The notes beneath the pieces were generated by a model. That model was not told where the DNA came from. It did no database searches and saw nothing but the letters and a program-made list of their open reading frames with translations. A stretch of DNA of 64,000 nt. Origin: Arion vulgaris (Eukaryota; Mollusca; Gastropoda; Stylommatophora; Arionidae). The translations under genes and the position numbers were made by a program. Positions 21,963 to 32,039 of the stretch are shown here, piece by piece. The stretch lies in assembly GCA_020796225.1 (NCBI GenBank), contig CM036756.1, positions 58,558,616-58,622,615 of the forward strand. Direction: 5' to 3'. Each line of letters opens with the position of its first letter. The stretch's first letter is position 1.

Positions 21963-22639
21963 GTTTTCAAATCATAAAACCTATTTTTATAAAATTCTCT
22001 GATTAAGTCTTGTTACAACGAGTGCTCATTTCCTACCAGATATTCACATTCCCAAACCAACCATGCCTTTTTTCTTCTTTACATTCAAATGTCCTTTATG
22101 AAACATAGAATCAGCTTTCTCATCTCCTCCAAAATGTCCTCCTGAAACCCTAGTATCTCATTCTCTCGTCCCACATTCAAAACTTGTTTTAATACTTTCA
22201 TAATGTAACCAAACATACCAGCGACATTAGAAATCAAACAAAGGCGTAGCATTTTGTTCATCAAATGTCTGAATTTTCCCTAAGGCAAATAAATGCAAAC
22301 ATTATTTAATAGCGAATTCTCGCTAGTAGTTGTCTGTTTCAATCTTGATTGCAACATGTCAGATTGTCAATGTGGTTTTATTTTACTCAATTTATTTTCT
22401 CAATATTCGTGATAGTGTTCGTTTCCATAAATTTATTAGAAATATACTGCGCAAGCATGTACTGAGTTATTGAATGATATGATCATCATCATTGTACTTC
22501 GGCGAGGAATCATGTGATCCGATCTCTTTCTTACCCAGAATATCTCAACGGCAGTGCACGAACTCCGTGCATCGGTGAGTATCGATGTAATTTAGAATAT
22601 TGTGAAGATATTTTGTGAGAATGCTTTATTCTTTAATCT

Positions 22640-22885
22640 TTTGATGAAATTGCCAGGAGGTTTTGTGGTTTGCTCTTCTCGTTTTTGATGAAATTTACCA
22701 GGGTAGTATAGTAGTTTTATGGTTTGATCTTCTCGTTGATTTTGCCAGGTTAGTATAGTAGTTTATGGTTTGATCTTCTGTTTGATGAAATTTGCCAGGT
22801 TAAGTATAGTAGTTTTATGGTTTGATCTTCTCGTTTTTGATGAAATTTGCCAGAGAAGTTTTATGGTTTGATCTTATCGTTTTGA
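22640..22885. repeat. About 52 bp array inside S3
   Basis: Four to five imperfect units with TTTTATGGTTTGATCTTCTC, GTTTTTGATGAAATTTGCC and AGGTTAGTATAGTAG. The unit corresponds to the S3 body segment around GATGAATTTTGCCAGG...CTTCTCGATTTTG. Confidence 0.85.
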
Positions 22886-23039
22886 ACTGCAAGTTCTTTA
22901 CGTTCTTAAATTAATCACGGACCTACGTTTTATCGTCCAGCTCCGATAAGATTAAAACTCGATCTCTCTATGCTTTAATTGTGGATCTCTAGAAAAAATA
23001 TTTCGATAACTACAAGAAAGGGCGAACCTAGTATCTCTG

Positions 23040-23295
23040 GAACGAATGGCGAACACCTAAGTCTACACGATAAACTGGGGCGAACACCTACGTCTCACGA
23101 TAACTGTGGCAACAACTAAGTCTCCGATAAACTGTGAACACCTAAGCTCTTACACGATAAACTGTGGAAACTAAGCTCTACCGTAACTATGGCGAACACC
23201 TAAGCTCTACACGATAAACTGTGGCGAACACCTAAGCTCTACACGATAAACTGTGGCGAACACCTAAGCTCTACACGATAAACTGGAATACCTGT
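23040..23295 (-). repeat. 32 bp array made from the S3 tRNA head
   Basis: About eight units of GGCGAACACCTAAGCTCTAC plus ACGATAAACTGT. Reversed, the unit reads GTGTAGAGCTTAGGTGTTCG, which aligns with GCGTAGAGGTTAGGTGTTCG of the intact S3 head at 4200, covering the A-box side. The array is at the 5' end of its element. Several units carry one-base deletions. Confidence 0.88.
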
Positions 23296-23454
23296 CTCCA
23301 TAATTGTCTTTCCTAGTTTTACATGTCTGTTTATGTTTTCCAAATACTTCAATACCTTTGTTCTTATTTATAGCATCAACTAGTTTTCTTTAATTTTGAG
23401 TTTCTTCTGTCCGTTGTATACTGAAAACTATTCTGTAACATTTATATTCTTCTT

Positions 23455-23890
23455 CTCCTTATCAAACACTTGTTAAACCACTCTTTGTGATTTGTATGTG
23501 ATCTGAGTGCTCGCCTGCCCAGCGTATTCGTAGCGCGTTGGGCGACAAGCCACATGTGAGTGCGGTTCAATTCCGCGGGCAGGCAGAAAAGTCACAGGTT
23601 CTCCAGATTTACGGTGTTTGTGGCACCGAACCGAAGGGTTAAGATGTCCATAACACCGAACCGAATAGCTGAAAACTCAAGTGCTTCTGGATCGAAAAAA
23701 ATGTGATCTAAGCCTAAGAGCGAGTTTACGTTGTTCCAGTTATACGCCTACAAGTAGCTCAGTACATCCGATTTCTGCGACGCATTTATTACTAGGGATG
23801 CTTCCCTAGGTCCCTACCTCCGCCGCCTCTTACGACATGCCTTATAAGTCACAGTGTTACTATTCTTTGCTCCCTTGCGAATCCCAGCAA
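23455..23890 (-). mobile_element. S6 SINE split by an S1 insertion
   Basis: Minus-strand S6: TTAAACCACTCTTTGTGATT on the left, then after the insertion AAGCCTAAGAGCGAG, CATCCGATTTCTGCGACGC, GCCGCCTCTTACGACATGCC and CTTTGCTCCCTTGCG. The break at ATGTGATCT(A/G)AG is the target duplication of the S1 copy. Confidence 0.9.
23508..23700 (+). mobile_element. S1 SINE nested in S6
   Basis: tRNA-like head (CTGCCCAGCGTATTCGTAGC, B box GGTTCAATTCC), middle part with the duplicated TGGCACCGAACCGAAGGG-type motif, and ATCGAAAAAA tail. Flanked by a 12 bp duplication of S6 sequence, ATGTGATCTGAG / ATGTGATCTAAG (23496-23507, 23701-23712). Confidence 0.93.
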
Positions 23891-24039
23891 CACATGAACG
23901 ACATATATATTGGAAAGCATATACATTTTTTTGTTTCTCCACAAAGCTGTTAAATATCTATGTTTCCCATCCATACGTTGTCTCTGTAACTATGCACCCT
24001 CTTAGTATTCTCATATTTGTTACTCTATCTAGTTCCATT

Positions 24040-24252
24040 CGCCCGTCTGCCCAGCGTGTTCGTAGCGCGTTGGACTATGGGGGACTATCCCTCTGTGTGT
24101 GCGGGTTCATTTCCGCGGGATGGCAGAAAAGCAACAGATTCCCCAGATTTACGGTGTTCGTGGCACCGAACCGAAGAGTTACGATGTCCATGGCACCGAG
24201 CCGAAGAGCTGAAAAGCTCAAGTGCTTCTGGACCGGGAAAAAAAATAAAAAT
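24040..24252 (+). mobile_element. S1 SINE copy
   Basis: Head GCCCGTCTGCCCAGCGTG and GGGTTCATTTCCGCGGG, middle GTGGCACCGAACCGAAGAG then ATGGCACCGAGCCGAAGAG, and a GGGAAAAAAAA tail. Flanks GTTCCATTC and GTTCATTCC suggest a decayed target duplication. Its open frames are incidental. Confidence 0.92.
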
Positions 24253-24594
24253 CTGTTCATTCCGTACCTCAGCATTACTTAACTATTTGAACCTGTAACG
24301 GGGTTATTTATAAAAGCCAAAACTAAAAATAACGATGGCATTATACGTATTTTAGGTAGCTTGTTCCCTGGAGAAACAAAATGCCCTTTATTATTCTATC
24401 CAAAAGTGTTGAAATTCGTGACACAAATATTAGACAGAAACTTATTCTCAGTCTATTAAAGGGCATTGTAACTGTTATTTCTTGGAAACAGTAGTATCTT
24501 TCTTCTTCTTTTCTTTCCTTTAACTAAAACAGCAACTAAGACCCAATACACTTCTTTTATTTCAACTAAATAAAATAGAACATTGGCAGTTGAA

Positions 24595-24826
24595 AATAAA
24601 AAAGTTGCACAATCTCTGCCTGTACAAAATTTATTAAAGAATATTAAAATCAATGTCCCACAAAAAATATTTAATTATATTCAAATTTGCATCGGGAGTT
24701 CTCGCCTGTGCTACGGAGTACTTTCACTAACGTTGAGATAATTCTATGTAAAAAGAAATTGTAGTACGTATGATTATTCAGCGGAGTGCAATGAATGTAG
24801 TTTTATGAATCAATCAATCAAATCGA
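24595..24826 (+). mobile_element. S3 SINE 3' half
   Basis: ATCTCTGCCTGTACAAAATT, CATCGGGAGTTCTCGCCTG, TGCTACGGAGTACTTTCAC and a GAATCAATCAATCAAA tail match the S3 3' half on the plus strand. Moderately diverged. Confidence 0.78.
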
Positions 24827-24884
24827 AAACTGTAAAATACATACATTTTCTAACCAAGAAAGGATAACATTTAACTGCACCAGC

Positions 24885-25085
24885 CGCGTGCCCAGCGTGT
24901 TCGTAGCGCGTTGGACTACGGGTGACAAGTCCTCTGTAAGTGTGGGTTCAACTCTGCGGACTGGCAGAAAAGCTACAGGTTCCCCAGATTTACGGTGTTT
25001 GTGGCACCGAACTGAAGGGTTACGATGTCCATGACACCGAGTCGAAGAGCTTTCAGCTCAAGTGCTTCTGGATCGAAAAAAAAAA
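24885..25085 (+). mobile_element. S1 SINE copy
   Basis: Complete S1 with head, duplicated TGGCACCGA/TGACACCGA motif, GAGCTTTCAGCTC hairpin and A-rich tail. Target duplication AACTGCACCA at 24875-24884 and AACTGCACACCA at 25086-25097. Confidence 0.93.
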
Positions 25086-25153
25086 AACTGCACACCAAAA
25101 ACCCACTAGTTTTCCGCTTCAAAATGCAAGAATAGAAAGTCATAATGTTTATA

Positions 25154-25607
25154 TGATTGATTGATCGATTGATTGACAGGACCCTCATCAACGCGCTACG
25201 GTGAGTAACCACGTGTGATGCGATCTCTTTCTTACACAGAAAGATCTCAGCTGCAGTGCAGGAGCTCCGTAGCACCGGCGAGGGTCCCAGGTGTAATTGT
25301 GAAGATGGTGAAGATATTTTTGTTGCAACATTTATTTAAAATCTTTTCTAATGAATATTTTTCAGGCAGCGGCTTTTCAGCCTGCTCTTCTCGATTGTGA
25401 TCTGCTAAGGGTTCTTGTAGTGCTCAAATTGAAAAGGGTACCTACGTTTTATCCTCAGTTTCCGATAGGACTAGGAACTGGCTCGATCTCATCTACACTG
25501 AAATCGGGGGTCTCTGAAAAATATCCAGATGGCTTCACAGAGGAACGAACCTGATGCCTTTGCTACGAGAGATGATCACCTAACTTCTACTGCACAGAGA
25601 CCTCTAA
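25154..25607 (-). mobile_element. S3 SINE, near full length
   Basis: Minus strand: GATTGATTGACAGGACC, GCGATCTCTTTCTTACACAG, CCGTAGCACCGGCGAGGGTC, body, then CTACACTGAAATCGG and head with CACCTAACTTCTACTGCACAG. About 450 bp with ATTG tail at the left. Confidence 0.9.
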
Positions 25608-25624
25608 TGTTTAAATGATTTACT

Positions 25625-25827
25625 CGCCCGTCTGCCCAGCGTCTTCGTAGCGCGCTGGACGATGGGTGCAAGCACCCTGTGAGTGCGGTTCAATTCCGTG
25701 GGCTGGCAGAAAAGTCACAGGTTCTCCAGATTTACGGTGTTCGTGGCATCGAGTCGAAGGGTTACGATGTCTATGGCACCGAGACGAAGAGTTGAAAGCT
25801 CAAGTGCTTCTGGATCGGGAAAAAAAA
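25625..25827 (+). mobile_element. S1 SINE copy
   Basis: Complete S1 with B box GGTTCAATTCC and the paired motif TGGCATCGAGTCGAAGGG / TGGCACCGAGACGAAGAG. Perfect 8 bp flanks GATTTACT at 25617-25624 and 25828-25835. Confidence 0.93.
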
Positions 25828-25904
25828 GATTTACTTCCTGGGTTTCAGTCAAAGGAAAAGAAAATACTACAAACAGTTTGTGAAAGGGAAAGAATACGAT
25901 TGAA

Positions 25905-26120
25905 TAAACTTATTTTACATTTGGTTAACTCGAGGACACATGCACAATTTGACAAGAAAGCATGTTGAAACTTGTTAACCGAGGACACATGCAAATGGAA
26001 GAAACGATTGAAACTTGGTTAACTCGAGGACACATGCACAATTTGAGAGAAAGCATGTTGAAACTTGGTTAACTCGAGACACATGCAAATTTGAGAAGAA
26101 AGCATGTTGAAACTTGTAAT
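25905..26120. repeat. 51 bp minisatellite
   Basis: About four copies of a unit containing GAAACTTGGTTAACTCGAGG, ACACATGCACAATTTGAG and AAGAAAGCATGTT. Later copies show small deletions. Unrelated in sequence to the 51 bp satellite at 29.4 kb. Confidence 0.9.
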
Positions 26121-26264
26121 GATCATTTCTGAAGATAATGAGATTTATGTTTGATAATATTTAACTTATAATAATTTATGATCGAGATTTGTTTCTTATC
26201 GTGGTATAAGTGGGTATCCATTTAGTTGACTTGTTTTGTTGCAAATATAGGGATAAACAAACGT

Positions 26265-26500
26265 AAAGACTGAAAGACAGACTGGCATGCATGCAGGCGG
26301 TCTAACGGACAGGTACGCAGACGGGCTGGCAGACAGACAGACAGACTGGCAGGCAGGCAGAAGGACAGATGGATTGGCAGGCAGGTAGACAGACATACAG
26401 GCAGGCAGACAGACAGTGGCAGACGGACAGACTCGCAAGCAGACAGACAGACAGACTGGTAGTTAGACAGGTAGACTGGCAGGCAGACAGACTAACGGAC
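26265..26500. repeat. GGCAGGCAGACAGACAG minisatellite
   Basis: Irregular GACAGACAGACTGGCAGGCA simple repeats. Same composition class as 21604-21962. Cys/Leu-rich minus frames are artefacts. Confidence 0.9.
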
Positions 26501-26529
26501 AACTTCTACAGCAAGGTCCAAGGCTAACG

Positions 26530-27544
26530 GAGTTCTTGCTCTCCTAGTAGGTGAACTCCCCTTGGTGGGAATGTTTTCTTCTTCTTTCACGACTTAGGCA
26601 GGCGAACCCGAATGAAAACCATGCAGAAACTGGATATGCTGGCATAAGGATCTGTAAACGAATAAGTGGCAGAACAACCTCACATTCTAATATGAAAATC
26701 ACATACAGACCACAATGCTTGTTGTTAACAAGTGCTTGATGTAAAACAAAGAAGGAAGACGGGAAAGAAGAACTAATCAACTTCAATCATTCAGTCACTT
26801 AAACAACTCTTGCTTGTATAACCTTTTTTTATAATCTAGATATAGTAGAAAAGTCAGCATTGATGAGTTTATTATTATGTAACTGACTCGCAGCTAACTC
26901 GGCTGATCGATTATCAAACATCGTCCTCAAGTGATGTTATTGTTTAGACAAGAAGAATGTCTACAAAGTGACAATAAAGCTCTATGAATAACGATGCTGT
27001 TGTTTGAATTAAATCTACTAAAGCAAATAGCTCTATGAATATACGATGCTGTTGTTTAGTGATGTAATGTACTACATGGTCATGACAGTAATATACGTAT
27101 AAATCTAAATATGACAACTCGCATTAATACATCTCAAACCCTACATAATGTTCAAGATAAAAGTAGCCCGATTGACAACTTAAAAGTTGCCAGTTACGCA
27201 TTACGTATTGTCTATTTACTATTTAAACCGATTCTGATTAGCTCGTCCTTTTGTCACATTTGTTCATCGCAACTTCCCTCACCATAAGCAGAGGTTTTAG
27301 ATCTCCATATGATGCGGTTCGTTGCTAGAAGCTGGAGATCTTGTATGTTTGTAATAGTATTTTGTAATTATTCTTCGAAGAGTGGTTAGGTCTTCACGTT
27401 TCTTCGTGTACCACATGGATTATCTTCATAATGACTCATTAAAAGCGATGCTTGAAGGCTATTTTCTTCCCGAATCTTTCTTTCTTATTCCCATAATGTA
27501 TATGACCTACATATAAAAAAAAGGTTGATCTATACTAAAACGTC
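26530..27544. other. Unassigned sequence with one satellite-like seed
   Basis: No gene or clear SINE. At 27128-27150 the stretch ATACATCTCAAACCCTACAT resembles a single unit of the 28 bp satellite that begins about 400 bp downstream. Confidence 0.45.
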
Positions 27545-28290
27545 ATAATTGAAATATCGACCTCATATTATCATAAATATGACCACATAATATATCTGAA
27601 ATATTCGACCCTACATATATATCTGAAATATCGACCCTACATAATATATCTCAAATATCTGACCCTACATAATATATCTCAAATATCCGACCCTACATAA
27701 TACATCTCAAATATCCGACTACATAATATATCTGAAATATCCGACCCTACATAATATATCTGAAATATCCGACCCTACATAATACATCTCAAATATCCGA
27801 CCCTACATAATATATCTGAAATATCCGACCCTACATAATATATCTGAAATATCCGACCCTACATAATATATCTGAAATATCCGACCCTACATAATATATC
27901 TGAAATATCCGACCCTACATAATATATCTGAAATATCCGACCCTACATAATATTCAAATATCCGACCTACATAATATATCTGAAATATCCGACCCTACAT
28001 AATATATATGAAATATCCAACCCTACATAATACATCTCAAATATCCGACCCTACATAATATATCTGAAATATCCAACCCTACATAATACATCTCAAATAT
28101 CCGACCCTACATAATATATCTGAAATATCAACCTACATAATAATCTCAAATATCCGACCCTACATAATATATCTGAAATATTCGACCCTACATAATATAT
28201 CTGAAATATCCGATCCTACATAATATATCTGAAATATCCGACCCTACATAATATATCTGAAATATCAACCTCATAAATATCATAGGTATC
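27545..28290. repeat. 28 bp satellite array
   Basis: About 26 units of TATCCGACCCTACATAATAT plus ATCTGAAA. Two common variants, ATATATCTGAAA and ATACATCTCAAA, are interspersed, and several units lack a C from CGACCC. No gene. Confidence 0.94.
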
Positions 28291-28645
28291 CGACGACAAG
28301 ACAATCTATCTTATCCCCTGGTTAGAAGAATCTCTATTATGTTGTGAAATATCAACTTCAGTCACCTCATCAAGTTCGTTCATCATTGACCAGCAGTTAA
28401 GTTTGTGCATGCTCAGAAGAGTTCAATCTGTGCACCAGGTGAATGAATCTCAAAGATAAACTTAGAAAGGATGGACGGTAAAAAATCAATTTCCCGTGTC
28501 TTCATGTCCAGAAATAGATGAACATTTTCCCCTAAATCGCAAAATTTAAAAATGGGTTGTGCATTGAACTAAAAAGTTGCAGGGTAAGAAGGAAAGAGAA
28601 ATGTCTGTGTTCTAGGAGTTAATGAATATTTTATATACATACATT

Positions 28646-28649
<4 letters not shown>

Positions 28650-28720
<71 letters not shown>
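28650..28720. repeat. (TA)n microsatellite
   Basis: About 70 bp of uninterrupted TA dinucleotides lying directly before an L-A LINE fragment. Confidence 0.97.
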
Positions 28721-28722
<2 letters not shown>

Positions 28723-28726
28723 AATT

Positions 28727-29078
28727 TGATTTTGCAGATGATATTGCTTGTTAAAGTAAAATCAGAGAAATCAGAGAGAATTCTGGTCAACCATTGGTAA
28801 CAACTGTTATAAGAAGAAGAAGATGGAGATATGTTGGAGACACCTTAGAAGAAATGACCAAGGAATATCAAAGCAGGCATTGAATTGGGATGCAAAGGGC
28901 AAGAAAGAGATGACGACCTAAGGAGACTCTGAAACGAACTTTACTGAGAGAGACAAGACATTTCGGTCTCGGTTCCATGGAGGAGATTTAGCGAGTTGCC
29001 CAGGATAGAGCGGCATGGAGAAATTGCTTGCAGGCCTTATGTAACGTATAACGGTACGAGAGGAATTATTATTATTAT
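28727..29078 (+). mobile_element. LINE L-A copy with internal deletion
   Basis: Begins with GATTTTGCAGATGATATTGC, which encodes the DFADDIA palm motif, then jumps within about 40 bp to the C-terminal region (GQPLVTTVIRRRRWRYVG, ISKQALNWDAKG). It ends with the L-A 3' region and (TTA)n at 29065-29080. The roughly 600 bp expected between these motifs in the 4701-5765 copy are missing. Confidence 0.82.
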
Positions 29079-29094
29079 TATCAATATATCGATT

Positions 29095-29268
29095 ACAGAG
29101 ATTAGTAGGGATAGAAAATTTCTCTGGACTTACATCATGGTTTCTCGCCGGTGCTACATAGTTGGTGCACTACTACTAATATTGTAATGTGTAAGAAAAT
29201 AACGGGGTACATATGATTATTTACATTCATCGACGGACATTGATGAAAGTTGTATCAATCAATCAAAC
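29095..29268 (+). mobile_element. S3 SINE 3' fragment
   Basis: GGTTTCTCGCCGGTGCTACA, GTGTAAGAAAATAACGGGG and GTATCAATCAATCAAAC match the S3 3' end. It lies directly between the L-A tail and the large satellite. Confidence 0.8.
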
Positions 29269-29352
29269 AATCTGTACTATGTTGCCATGAATTTACTCTT
29301 TGTCATTGACAATAGTCTTTTGTTAATAGTGTTTTACGTTGCTGGTAAACAC

Positions 29353-31170
29353 TATTAGTCTCTGTAGCGATGTGGGTAAGATGACTGTCATGCGTTCGAG
29401 AAGTATTAGTCTCTGTAGCGATGTGGGTAAGATGACTGTCATGCGTTCGAGAAGTATTAGTCTCTGTAGCGATGTGGGTAAGATGACTGTCAAGCGTTCG
29501 AGAAGTATTAGTCTCTGTAGCGATGTGGGTAAGATGACTGTCATGCGTTCGAGAAGTATTAGTCTCTGTAGCGATGTGGGTAAGATGACTGGCATGCGTT
29601 CGAGAAGTATTAGTCTCTGTAGCGATGTGGGTAAGATGACTGTCATGCGTTCGAGTATAGTCTCTGTAGCGATGTGGGTAAGATGACTGTCATGCGTTCG
29701 AGAAGTATTAGTCTCTGTAGCGATGTGGGTAAGATGACTGTCAAGCGTTCGAGAAGTATTAGTCTCTGTAGCGATGTGGGTAAGATGACTGTCAAGCGTT
29801 CGAGAAGTATTAGTCTCTGTAGCGATGTGGGTAAGATGACTGTCATGCGTTCGAGAAGTATTAGTCTCTGTAGCGATGTGGGTAAGATGACTGGCATGCG
29901 TTCGAGAAGTATTAGTCTCTGTAGCGATGTGGGTAAGATGACTGTCATGCGTTCGAGAAGTATTAGTCTCTGTAGCGATGTGGGTAAGATGACTGTCATG
30001 CGTTCGAGAAGTATTAGTCTCTGTAGCGATGTGGGTAAGATGACTGTCATGCGTTCGAGAAGTATTAGTCTCTGTAGCGATGTGGGTAAGATGACTGTCA
30101 TGCGTTCGAGAAGTATTAGTCTCTGTAGCGATGTGGGTAAGATGACTGTCATGCGTTCGAGAAGTATTAGTCTCTGTAGCGATGTGGGTAAGATGACTGT
30201 CATGCGTTCGAGAAGTATTAGTCTCTGTAGCGATGTGGGTAAGATGACTGTCATGCGTTCGAGAAGTATTATCTCTTAGCGATGTGGGTAAGATGACTGT
30301 CAAGCGTTCGAGAAGTATTAGTCTCTGTAGCGATGTGGGTAAGATGACTGTCATGCGTTCGAGAAGTATTAGTCTCTGTAGCGATGTGGGTAAGATGACT
30401 GTCATGCGTTCGAGAAGTATTAGTCTCTGTAGCGATGTGGGTAAGATGACTGTCATGCGTTCGAGAAGTATTAGTCTCTGTAGCGATGTGGGTAAGATGA
30501 CTGTCAAGCGTTCGAGAAGTATTAGTCTCTGTAGCGATGTGGGTAAGATGACTGTCAAGCGTTCGAGAAGTATTAGTCTCTGTAGCGATGTGGGTAAGAT
30601 GACTGTCATGCGTTCGAGAAGTATTAGTCTCTGTAGCGATGTGGGTAAGATGACTGTCATGCGTTCGAGAAGTATTAGTCTCTGTAGCGATGTGGGTAAG
30701 ATGACTGTCAAGCGTTCGAGAAGTATTAGTCTCTGTAGCGATGTGGGTAAGATGACTGTCATGCGTTCGAGAAGTATTAGTCTCTGTAGCGATGTGGGTA
30801 AGATGACTGTCATGCGTTCGAGAAGTATTAGTCTCTGTAGCGATGTGGGTAAGATGACTGTCATGCGTTCGAGAAGTATTAGTCTCTGTAGCGATGTGGG
30901 TAAGATGACTGGCATGCGTTCGAGAAGTATTAGTCTCTGTAGCGATGTGGGTAAGATGACTGTCATGCGTTCGAGAAGTATTAGTCTCTGTAGCGATGTG
31001 GGTAAGATGACTGGCATGCGTTCGAGAAGTATTAGTCTCTGTAGCGATGTGGGTAAGATGACTGTCATGCGTTCGAGAAGTATTAGTCTCTGTAGCGATG
31101 TGGGTAAGATGACTGTCATGCGTTCGAGAAGTATTAGTCTCTGTAGCGATGTGGGTAAGATGACTGTCAA
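29353..31170 (+). repeat. 51 bp satellite built from a tRNA-derived SINE head
   Basis: 36 units of 51 bp: AGTATTAGTCTCTGTAGCGA, TGTGGGTAAGATGACTGTCA, TGCGTTCGAGA. Almost all variation is at two sites (CATGCG/CAAGCG and TGTC/TGGC); two units are shortened, near 29655 and 30270. The unit equals the 5' portion of the tRNA-like head that becomes complete in the last copy (31150-31205), up to just before the B box. Because 51 is divisible by three, all unblocked frames stay open, giving false proteins of up to 615 residues on both strands. Confidence 0.96.
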
Positions 31171-31440
31171 GCGTTCGAGAAGTCGTGGGTTCGAATCCGG
31201 ATCGCGTCTTTTGATTCACATATGCATTTATTCTGTTGCTTTCATGTTCGTTTATTCAATTGGCGCCATTTCTACGGAGATGTATTGTTTAATATGGAGG
31301 GAAAATTCACTCGACAGACAAGGAAAAAGCATCATTCTCCGTCTAAGGGCATAACAAACAGCCAGAGACTGGGTAAAGGGGCCTCAACAACTCTTGAAGC
31401 CATATACTCCATGAGGAGCAGAGATAAATAAATAAATAAA
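31171..31440 (+). mobile_element. SINE head and body at the end of the 51 bp satellite
   Basis: The last satellite unit continues as GTCGTGGGTTCGAATCCGG, a perfect B box, then ATCGCGTCTTTTGATTCAC, the same junction as in the S2 copy at 2525-2775 (CCGGACCGCGTCGTTCTG). The body ends in CTCCATGAGGAGCAGAGAT and an AAAT-repeat tail at about 31422-31440. The tail and body differ from S2, so it is a related but separate family. Confidence 0.82.
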
Positions 31441-32035
31441 ATCACATGAAAGAAAATGTCATCAAATGAGAACGGATTTTTCATTAGATCGCCAAATGTA
31501 TTATAATTTTATATTAATTTTTGGTACTACTCCTCAGTTTCTTACTTTAGAATTTTAAATTTGGATACCAAAAATAAAATGAACATTAAATTATAAATAA
31601 TACATGACAAATAAATACCTTTTCAGTTTCTTCTATAACTCACGTCGTCAACAAAATATTTTTTAAAAATAGTTTTTCAGTCACTTTAGTGTTTATTTCC
31701 AGCTATTTTCTCCATTTGTTTGTTGGTGTTCCTTTGTGTCTCATTTCCTGTAACTTCAAAAACAAGACTGTTATTCTATTAGCTTCTCGTCGTAATCTGT
31801 GTCCTATTGAACTTCAGTGTCGTCTTTTTATGAACCCTTTTACATTGGTTTTGTTTGATTATTTCAACTAATTCTGCATCAGTGAACTTGTCATATCATT
31901 TCAGCTATTCTATTCCGCAGAATAAAGAGGCTAATGAACACAGAGCAATGAACAGTCAAGGCAGATAAGTGGGAGACATTGGCAGGCTGAAGAAGTGATC
32001 CAAAATGAACTATTCAGGGAAAGGCGATGTTTGTA
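31441..32035. other. A+T-rich, unassigned
   Basis: No repeat family or coding region recognised. Short frames only. Confidence 0.4.
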
Positions 32036-32039
32036 GAGC

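Larger units (their letters stand above)
22474..23310 (-). mobile_element. S3 SINE expanded by two internal arrays
   Basis: Minus-strand S3 from GATCATCATCATTGTACTTC and TCCGATCTCTTTCTTACCC through the body to GGGCGAACCTAGTATCTCTG and the tRNA-like head. It is about 835 bp, nearly twice normal, because of a roughly 52 bp array in the body (22640-22885) and a 32 bp array of the head (23040-23295). Confidence 0.82.

Noticed and set aside
27545..28290. CRISPR-like regular direct repeats
   Set aside because: No unique spacers, units are fully tandem, and the genome is clearly eukaryotic; the same applies to the other arrays.
29323..31354. Open frames of 615, 356 and 316 residues on both strands
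   Set aside because: They are read-through of the 51 bp satellite; the unit is a multiple of three, so any frame without a stop in one unit stays open throughout.
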